Below, in pieces: positions 12,364 through 18,909 of a stretch of 18,909 nucleotides of DNA. The stretch's first letter is position 1. Each line of letters starts with the position of its first letter. Below the pieces are notes generated by a model, which saw only the letters and a program-made list of their open reading frames with translations, did not search any database and was not told the DNA's origin. This DNA is from Smittium mucronatum (lineage: Eukaryota > Kickxellomycota > Harpellomycetes > Harpellales > Legeriomycetaceae): contig LSSL01006115.1 in assembly GCA_001953115.1 (NCBI GenBank), positions 1 through 18,909 on the forward strand, given 5' to 3'. Both the position numbers and the translations under genes were made by a program.

Positions 12364-14376
12364 ATGTTTAAGAAGAGGGTTTTTTCCGAGGCAGGAGTTA
12401 TAACACGTAAGTGTATTTATTTTTTTTAATAAAAGATATTTACTATTCATCGTTTTACCCTTTAATATAAAAGTTCGTTATTATAAAAAATTTTAGTAAA
12501 AAATGGCGGCGTATTCTTATTGGTAACGATGTTACAATTCGCAGTAGCAGCATATAAATACAAAACCAAAAAAAAAAGAACTGAACTAATTAGAATATTT
12601 GCAACCTCTTATCTACCACTTGATATAAACTTCGCCTTAACTTTTTTCTTTATGTCAACTGCTACTATAAACTTATTCAGGGAACATGTTCTTGGAAGAA
12701 TTAGTAGACTTTTAACCAAAAAAGATGGGTCTAGCTACTTATTTGGAAGGCGGTCTATAAGGTTGGAGAATACAATAGGATTACACATATTCTGCTCAAT
12801 TTGGTTTATGATATGGACTATGTTTCACACAATATTAGCATTTGTGATATTCGATTTCTCAAAGAACCCGAAAAATTCCAAAGCTCCTAATTCTAAAACT
12901 CCCTCAAAGATGATTGGGATAAGTAATGAGCACATTAAAAGAGCCATTGAAAATGCTATTTATCTTGCATCTAAAGTTAAAAAGAGACGAAAACCTACTA
13001 AATTCTACATGATGGTAACTGGTGTGATGTGTACAGGATTATTCCTTATAATATCTATACTATCAATACGTAAGTACAAATAGAATTTATTTAAATTTAT
13101 TTAATTAATAATTTTGAATGTAATTTAATTTCCAAATATAGCTAAAATAAGAAGGAAATATTTTGAATTATTTTACTACGCTCATCACTTGTTTATTCTG
13201 GGGATTATTGGGTATGGACTCCATGTGGTTAGGTTTAATTATATTTGGGGAACTGCCATCATAATTTACTCGGTTGATAGGTTATATAGATTTGCTTTCA
13301 ATAAAAGTATTAGGAATGACGGTATAAAAATTTATTTCTGGTCGAAAAATATTTTAGAGATTAGAATACCTATTTGCAAAATCTATAATAATTTTCTAAA
13401 GAAGGATTCAAATATTTTGGGATGTATTTACGTCAAAATCCCCAGAATATCTAAAATACAAACCCACCCATTTGATATATCCCATATCAAAGATAACAAC
13501 TTTATCAGTATATATATATCCAATAAAGGAGATTGGACAAATTCGCTTTTTAATATAATATTGAACGATTTTACCCAAAATGATTCAAAAAATATAGTTT
13601 CAGTATCCCTGGATAAGAATTTAACTGCAAGTAGCTCTTTGAACAATGAAATACATTTAGAACCACAAAATAAGGAGATAACATCTAATGAGGAACCTAT
13701 AAAACATAAAATTGCCGAAGATGATAAAAAATTATACCAGAAAAAAGGATTATCATTCGTTATTAGCCCTGTTTATGTATCTAATTTCAGCTACGTTTTT
13801 GAAAACCAAATTGTAGTTTTAGTAGCTAGCGGCACAGGTATATCGCCTATGATATCTTGTATCGATTATTTCTTATCCAGCTATGGAACTAAAAAAATAA
13901 AAACAAACAAACTTCATCTAGTTTGGACAACTAATGAAATAGAAATGTTTGGTATACTAAAGGTATTATTCATAGCACTTTTTTATCAATTAAATATTGG
14001 TTTTATTATTAAAAAATTAAGTGAATCCCTTGATTGACCTTTTTTATAGCCAATATTGAACAGAGTTTTATATTTTCAAACAAAAGATATAATATCAGTG
14101 GAGTTATATTACACAGGGAAACACGAAGCGTCCAGATTCGTCGAAAATCCTTTTGCGCTGTTTTTCGATGGTGATATTAAAGGGGGGATATCAATGTTAT
14201 TTAGGAGGCTTAGAGTTCTATACAAAGAACATTTTGATAGGATATTTGATGACAAAACCATTCCCAATTATGGTTTTTTGGTTATAGGAAATGAATTTTT
14301 TTGCCAAGACTATACTTTGGAGGCAAAAATTTTTGCTAAAAAAATCAAGATGCTTTATAAACTAAACTTTTATTAA
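12364..14376 (+). CDS. NADPH oxidase (NOX)-like membrane flavocytochrome, gene A, 4 exons
   Basis: The coding sequence joins 12364-12406, 12497-13069, 13142-13962 and 14050-14376, giving 587 aa and a TAA stop. NOX proteins pass electrons from cytosolic NADPH via FAD and two haems across a membrane. Helices lie near residues 20-36, 51-72, 106-133, 186-205, 215-236 and 241-256. His111/His125 and His220/His233 match the NOX haem ligands with 14- and 13-residue spacing; FELFYYAHHLF is the typical helix-5 start. HPFD (314-317) and GDWT (335-338) mark the FAD barrel, ASGTGISP (434-441) the NADPH-binding loop, and ELYYTG (497-502) a late NOX motif. Odd points: HPFT is HPFD, the GPYG loop reads SPVY, and CGP reads IGN (558-560). 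A hydrophilic insert lies near 350-405. There is no EF-hand. The start follows from alignment with gene B; no in-frame ATG precedes it back to a stop at 12283. A divergent ferric reductase is the alternative. Confidence 0.88.
12407..12496 (+). other. Gene A intron 1 (phase 1, 90 nt)
   Basis: The donor is GTAAGT and the acceptor TTTTAG. The spliced codon is C+TA (Leu15), leading into KNGGVF, which matches IRNKGVF of gene B and the N-terminal N-x-G region of NOX proteins. Unspliced, the frame stops at TAA 12427-12429. Confidence 0.8.
13070..13141 (+). other. Gene A intron 2 (phase 1, 72 nt)
   Basis: The donor is GTAAGT and the acceptor ATATAG. Splicing joins C+CT (Pro206) and restores SIPKIRRKYFELFYYAHH, a typical NOX helix-4/helix-5 junction. 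Reading through meets TAG at 13081-13083. Confidence 0.92.
13963..14049 (+). other. Gene A intron 3 (phase 0, 87 nt)
   Basis: The donor is the weaker GTATTA and the acceptor TTATAG, preceded by a pyrimidine run and a possible branch site TTGAC at 14034-14038. Splicing joins GILK to PILNRV. Retention would add 24 residues and stop at TGA 14035-14037, giving a 503-aa protein without the last part of the NADPH lobe. Confidence 0.88.
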
Positions 14377-14591
14377 ATTTTAAAGTATTTTTTTGATATT
14401 TCTCACTCTTAGAAATTCATAATTATTATTGATAAACTATAATATAAACCATATATATATTTTTAATGAGTACATGCTTAGTTTATCTGTCTTCTCAACC
14501 AAAACCCACCCCATCTGTTAAACCTGTGTCCATTGTTGTAGATATTAATACATGGCTCCACATTCAACCTGTGGCTTTAAGAAAAGACGAT

Positions 14592-14601
14592 GGGGGGGGG
14601 G
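14592..14601 (+). repeat. Poly-G run, 10 bases
   Basis: Ten consecutive G, followed by TATTCTAAC. Such a run is very unlikely by chance at this base composition. It resembles the run at 14923-14933, which is also followed by TAT. Confidence 0.9.
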
Positions 14602-14922
14602 TATTCTAACAAACGATATAATCCCTATATTTTAAAGTAATCATGCGTTAGACCTATAAATTTATCTATAGAGCTAAGGATATCGAAACCATCTATATCA
14701 AGTGAAAATTCAGTTATTTTATTTCAGGTAGATTTTCTGATGTTTTCTGCAAAAAAAAAATTCCTTGAAAATAAAATTTAAAAAGAGTTTTTTTTCCAAT
14801 AAGTGAATTGGAATAGTTAAAATAATTATTTTTTTGACAGGAAAACACCCCTTGGTACCAAAATAGGCATGCTGGGGAGATTCTAAAATCATTCAATTTT
14901 TTTTACAATAAATTTAATCCTA

Positions 14923-14933
14923 GGGGGGGGGGG
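14923..14933 (+). repeat. Poly-G run, 11 bases
   Basis: Eleven consecutive G, preceded by CCTA and followed by TATCATGACC. This is the second long G run in the spacer. Length may be unstable or affected by sequencing error. Confidence 0.9.
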
Positions 14934-16271
14934 TATCATGACCAATTATTTGTGATTTCACAACACGCTATCCAAAAAATAAATCCTGTTAATATTATAT
15001 CATCAATATAAAAATTGAATCAGATTTTTTTTGAGAAGGTTTCAATAAATTTCAAGTCGATTAAAATTATTTCAAGAAGCTTAAGGATAGCAAAACCCAA
15101 AAAATTTGATAATGGTAAAAAAAAAGCTGACATGATGATCACATACATAGCTATAATAGGTGTGAAAATAATATCTCATTTCTCTCAGATGCATAAACTT
15201 AATTCCATGTAACACTGAGTTGGGACTGTATCCAGTAATTTAATAATGATAAGTAGGTGATCTTCTATTGGGATAATAATTTCTTTTTTACACCCTTTGT
15301 TGGTTAGTTTGTAAACCCGAAAAATCGGTAATTTAAGAATTTGCGTTCTTATTCCAATATTTTGCTTTTTCCCAATAAAAAACAATAGACCACGGCATTG
15401 TTTATCCTTTTTCTATTATCTTGTAATGGTGGTGAGAGGAAATATCTAAAAACACCGTCATATCTTTTAGCTGTTGAAAAAAAAAAAAGGTTTTAATAAT
15501 AAAGCTTATTGTTTAGAAATATGTGCAAGTTAGATAAATATATACTTGGGAGAGAAAGAACCATTATCGTGCACATTGAATGTGGATTATAGGCCAATTC
15601 TTAGTCGCTTTTGCTAATTAATAACTATTTCCATTTTATTTTGATCGATAGCATTTACACATTAAATAATTTTAGCAAAAAAATAAATAAATCATTTATG
15701 CATTGAAATTGGATCAATCATAGCTTGTCACAAGTAATCTAAATCGAATATAATAACATCTGCGCGAGAATCTTATATTATTCAAATGGTTTCATTGTTC
15801 TTTTATCCAAATAAAATGGAATAAATCACAATGTATATTATTCCTATTGTAGAAATATTGCTGCCAAGTCATGAGTAAGATTATTGGCTTAGATTTCAAG
15901 CTACACTACATATATTTAGAGCACAAGTTTTTTTCGGGTATCCCATTTGTTCATTTGATGAGTACACTGCATACCAATTAAATTATATTTAATCATTTCT
16001 TGACTTAAAAGAAAGGATTAGTATTGATTTTCCGATCTAAAAGAGAACAAAGAAAGTCCACCAGCGAGACGTTTTAAATGTTGCCAAGTCTAAATTTATA
16101 AGTACATTGATTTCTTAAATAAAAAATATGTGTTGTATATCAGAAAAAAGTTTAATTCAATTCATTATTTTTAGCAAACCTTATTGTAAATCATCGTTCA
16201 TGTGCTAATTTTTTTGAAATGCTATTTGAAATAATAATTCATCAATTTCTTTTTAAAGTATGATGGTTCAG

Positions 16272-16279
16272 TATAAATA
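16272..16279 (+). promoter_or_regulatory. Candidate TATA box of NOX-like gene B
   Basis: TATAAATA begins 79 bp before the proposed ATG at 16351. It is identical to the octamer placed at nearly the same distance before gene A. Chance occurrence remains possible. Confidence 0.35.
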
Positions 16280-16350
16280 CTAATGGATTAATATTTGTTT
16301 ACTAATTGAAATACCAGTGAAGTTGGATTTGATTTTTATATTTTTGCATC

Positions 16351-18331
16351 ATGGCTTCTAATAGAAATTTTTTGGATAAAGTCAAAGTTATCTCCAGTAA
16401 GCCTTATTATAACATAAAGCTTCCATTTCAATGACATTATTTGAATTTTCATTATAGATTTATTATCTATTCCTAAAAGTATGCTTTCAAAATTATTTTT
16501 TGTTTAGTAAGGAATAAAGGGGTGTTCATATTCATACTTCTTTTACAGATAATAGTTGGAATAATATGTGGATTCAAAAAAAAAAGAAATTCAGTTTCTC
16601 AGTCCGTTTTTTCTGCTACATATTTTCCTATACATATGAATTTTGCGCTTATATTTCTATCTATGTCCCCATACACAATATCGCTCATAAGGAAATATAT
16701 ACTTGGAAGCATTATTAGAATTTTTCGAAAAAGAAACGGGACATACTTTTTGGGTTTAGGCCATTCAATTAGTCTAGATAATACCATAGGGCTGCACGTG
16801 TTTCTGTCTATATGGTTCATTATTTGGATGCTTATACATGGCGTGTTAGGATTAATATTGTTTGATTACAGTTCAGCTAGCAATTCACAATCTCATAGTA
16901 AAAGGTTCAGACAAGAATTCGGAAATGGAAACCCACCAGGATCAATTTCCGGGGGTAAAAAATCACAAAGATCTGAATACAGAACAACTGGGCTTATAGC
17001 TGCAGGAATATTCATATTTATATCCCTGTTGTCAATCCGTAAGTATCAAACTTATTTCAATTTTCCGCATTAATCTTTTTTACCTTTTATTCATAATAAT
17101 TAACCTTTGTTGTTATCACTTTTCGTCATAATAGCCTACATCCGCAAGAGGTTATACGAATTATTTTATTATACACATCATTTATTCTTGGCAGGATTTA
17201 TTCTATTTGCCGTACATATCAAGAAAGTAAATGCTCTGTGGGTAGTTAGCATAGCTATATATATAATTGAAAGGTCATTTAGATTGATCAAAAATCGAAA
17301 CATATCTATATATTCAGTTGGGATAGTTAAATGGTCTGACAAAATAATTGAATTACAAGTCCCAATAGAATATATTTCAATATACAAGTCTCTAACCGAT
17401 AATACTATGGTCAACAGAGTTTCTCTAAGAATTTCTAAAATTTCCTATTTCCAATCCCACCCATTTGATGTTGCTTTTATTGGGGGGTGTAATTATGCAA
17501 GTATTTACGTATCTAGAGTTGGTGGCTGGACAAATAGGTTTTTTGATATGGTTGGGTCATACAAGAATGAGCTTCCCAATTCAACGATTTCCTCTTTTCA
17601 TGTTTCCCGAAATATCAAAGATCATAATTATGGCCCTTCACAAAACCTATCTGTAGAAAGCGAAAATGGGCTTGATGGCATAGTCTTTTATCCTCAGCTA
17701 GTAAACAAGGAATTCAAAATAGCTATAAGCCCACCTATAAATACATACTTCACTAGTATATTTGAGAATCAAGTTGTTGTTCTAGTGGCCAGCGGTTCGG
17801 GAATTTCACCAATGATATCTTGTTTGGATTATTTTATCGCCTATTATCAAACCACTCGAGCTAATCGTCTTATACTTGTATGGACAACCAACGATTTACT
17901 GATATTCGGAATACTTGAGGTATTGGCTTTTTTATTAATAGTGTTAGTAAATACCTAATCCCTTACATAAACTTTTGTAATTTCTTGAATAGAATGTTCT
18001 AAAAAAACTGTCAGCTTCGGACGCAAAAAACCTTGTTTCAATTCAATTGTTTTACACTGGAAATAATAATTTTGAAAAATATGCCGACAATCCATCTTCT
18101 CTAATTACAAAATCTCAAAACCATAAGTATGATTTTATTTCTGCTGAGAACAACAGAATTATCTACGAAAGCCATTTATCTCTCGTTTTTAGTGAGCTCT
18201 GTATATCTAGCTACGGGTTTTTAGTTGTTGGTAATAGAAGATTGTGTGAAACGTATGAGTTGGAAGCGAAACTGAAAGCCCGCTCGTTAAAACTAGGTAG
18301 CAGAATCAACTTCTATCACAATGGGTGGTGA
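16351..18331 (+). CDS. NADPH oxidase (NOX)-like membrane flavocytochrome, gene B, 4 exons
   Basis: The coding sequence joins 16351-16396, 16508-17038, 17135-17919 and 17993-18331, giving 566 aa and a TGA stop. It is a tandem paralogue of gene A with the same intron positions and phases and the same proposed NADPH-to-FAD-to-haem electron path. Helices lie near residues 21-37, 51-73, 107-134, 177-192, 202-223 and 227-240. Haem ligands are His112/His126 and His207/His220 (spacing 14 and 13); YELFYYTHHLF opens helix 5. HPFD (301-304) and GGWT (322-325) mark the FAD barrel, and ASGSGISP (411-418) the NADPH loop. It shares gene A's departures: HPFD, SPPI in place of GPYG, and VGN (533-535) in place of CGP. 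It ends in ...NFYHNGW, so a terminal aromatic may stand where NOX proteins end in Phe. The start ATG is chosen because exon 1 then matches gene A in length and phase. Length is close to NOX2 (570 aa). Confidence 0.88.
16397..16507 (+). other. Gene B intron 1 (phase 1, 111 nt)
   Basis: The donor is GTAAGC and the acceptor GTTTAG. The spliced codon is A+TA (Ile16), giving SIRNKGVFIF, which aligns with gene A. An earlier TATAG acceptor near 16457 would leave stop codons before exon 2, so it was not chosen. Confidence 0.78.
17039..17134 (+). other. Gene B intron 2 (phase 1, 96 nt)
   Basis: The donor is GTAAGT and the acceptor ATAATAG; a possible branch site TTAAC lies at 17100-17104. Splicing makes C+CC (Pro193) and the continuous NOX-like junction SIPYIRKRLYELFYYTHH. 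Confidence 0.92.
17920..17992 (+). other. Gene B intron 3 (phase 0, 73 nt)
   Basis: The donor is GTATTG, the acceptor GAATAG, and a possible branch site CTAAT lies at 17955-17959. Splicing joins GILE to NVLKKL, and 23 residues further on the frame reaches FYTG, exactly as in gene A. Retention would give a 466-aa protein stopping at 17956-17958. Confidence 0.88.
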
Positions 18332-18909
18332 ATCCATCATAATTACCCAATCTGTATGTTTAAATCACGCTTATTGTCATTTATTACTAAATTTTTGTTT
18401 CATAAACTTATTCTTCTACATGAAAACACCGTATTTAAAATAAAATTTATTTCTTTATCACTATTTTTTTTATTTGCCTTGGATTTATCTTGAAAAAAAT
18501 TAACCTAGAGTCTTTTTTTGTTAAAACTTTCGGGTTAAAAATAAAATAAAATTATAAACCCATTTATTTTCTTTTACTCTAAAATAGTGAAAGATATTTT
18601 AGATATTGTTTAATTCCGAGTATATGGAATTGCTTTCTTGCCATTTTGTTATCATAATTTAAATCGAAAAGTAAACATAATTTTTTATTTGCGCCAATTA
18701 GTTTAGAAAGCTTTATCCTCAGCCGCACTAATACACAACCTGATGAATCTAGGGATAGATTGAAAGTTATCTAACATTCTCTGGGGCCTGTATAAATCCT
18801 CTTTTTTTTTTTGTATCACGGAATTTTATTGTAAGATAACGTCATTAAAAACTATACTAAAAATATGAAAAAAAGAAAAAGTCGTATAGAAAAGACTATT
18901 ATCCTAACT
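18332..18909. other. Gene-free 3' flank of gene B
   Basis: No gene is supported in these 578 bases. An AATAAA hexamer at 18439-18444 lies about 110 bp after the stop and could serve as a polyadenylation signal, but such hexamers are common in DNA this AT-rich. A T run of ten sits at about 18803-18812. Confidence 0.5.

Larger units (their letters stand above)
14377..16271. other. Spacer between the two NOX-like genes, no supported gene
   Basis: About 1.9 kb without a gene I can support. Sampled G+C ranges from about 17% to 38%, clearly above the left block. It contains two poly-G runs, a repeated AACCTGTG (14521-14528 and 14566-14573), and short open frames on both strands with no recognisable family. 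The first part serves as the 3' flank of gene A and the last part as the promoter region of gene B. Degraded mobile or gene remnants are possible, but no diagnostic motif or target duplication was found. Confidence 0.6.

Noticed and set aside
12364..14376. Reading the exon fragments as separate genes or as a frameshifted pseudogene
   Set aside because: Every break coincides with a GT-AG intron, splice phases agree in both paralogues, and joining restores continuous family motifs.
14500..14520. ACCCACCCCATCTG in the spacer resembling the ACCCACCCATTTGAT segment that encodes the HPF motif in gene A
   Set aside because: Similarity stops at both edges, so there is no support for a third, degenerate NOX copy.
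14714..14896. 60-codon minus-strand open frame with an ATG in the spacer
   Set aside because: It ends in low-complexity Phe/Lys-rich sequence read from A/T runs and resembles no family known to me.
15015..15212. 65-codon plus-strand frame in the spacer
   Set aside because: It lacks an ATG start (first codon TTG), is Lys/Ile/Ser-rich and unrecognised, and partly overlaps the opposite-strand frame.
14556..15587. TCCACATTCAA near 14556 and its reverse complement TTGAATGTGGA at about 15577, arranged like terminal inverted repeats of a 1-kb element
   Set aside because: Only 11 bp match, no target-site duplication flanks the pair, and the interior has no transposase. A match of this size is roughly expected by chance in a 2-kb region.
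17465..17656. 63-codon frame inside exon 3 of gene B in another frame
   Set aside because: It is a shadow of the well-supported NOX-like reading frame, which carries HPF and GGWT across the same bases.

Overview
The window is nuclear DNA from an eukaryote with an extremely AT-rich genome. The only genes I can support are two intron-containing ones on the + strand, with GT-AG introns of 72-111 nt that all end in TAG. The standard genetic code works throughout; the genes end in TAA and TGA. Short introns, low coding G+C and a NADPH-oxidase-type gene pair fit a fungus, perhaps an early-diverging one, or an AT-rich protist. I cannot place the organism further. Codon use (GGA, GGG, AGG and CGC all present) argues against Dictyostelium.

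Layout. Positions 1 to about 12240 are a gene-free block of roughly 15-22% G+C in the 60-base stretches I counted by hand. It holds homopolymer runs, an (AT)19 microsatellite and a few small palindromes, but no recognisable gene, RNA or mobile element. At about 12.24-12.36 kb the composition changes. Two genes follow in the same orientation: gene A (12364-14376, 587 aa) and gene B (16351-18331, 566 aa), about 2 kb apart. The spacer between them has higher G+C than the left block and carries two poly-G runs. The last 578 bases are gene-free.

Both genes have four exons with introns at equivalent positions and identical phases (1, 1, 0). They are therefore tandem paralogues, joined by me from reading-frame fragments at canonical splice sites. 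Both proteins have the NOX / gp91phox plan: six membrane helices, two haem-ligand His pairs spaced 14 and 13 residues, then a FAD barrel and a NADPH-binding lobe, with no EF-hand extension. The 14/13 spacing points to NADPH oxidase rather than the 14/14 spacing of yeast-type ferric reductases. The electron path would run from cytosolic NADPH through FAD and two haems to an acceptor across the membrane.

The most interesting feature is that both copies share the same departures from the NOX consensus. HPFT is HPFD, the GPYG-type loop lacks its glycines, the late CGP motif is I/V-G-N, and the position that aligns with NOX2 Arg54 is Thr. This suggests a distinct NOX-like subfamily whose nucleotide handling or electron acceptor may differ from standard superoxide-producing enzymes. 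That is inference from sequence only.
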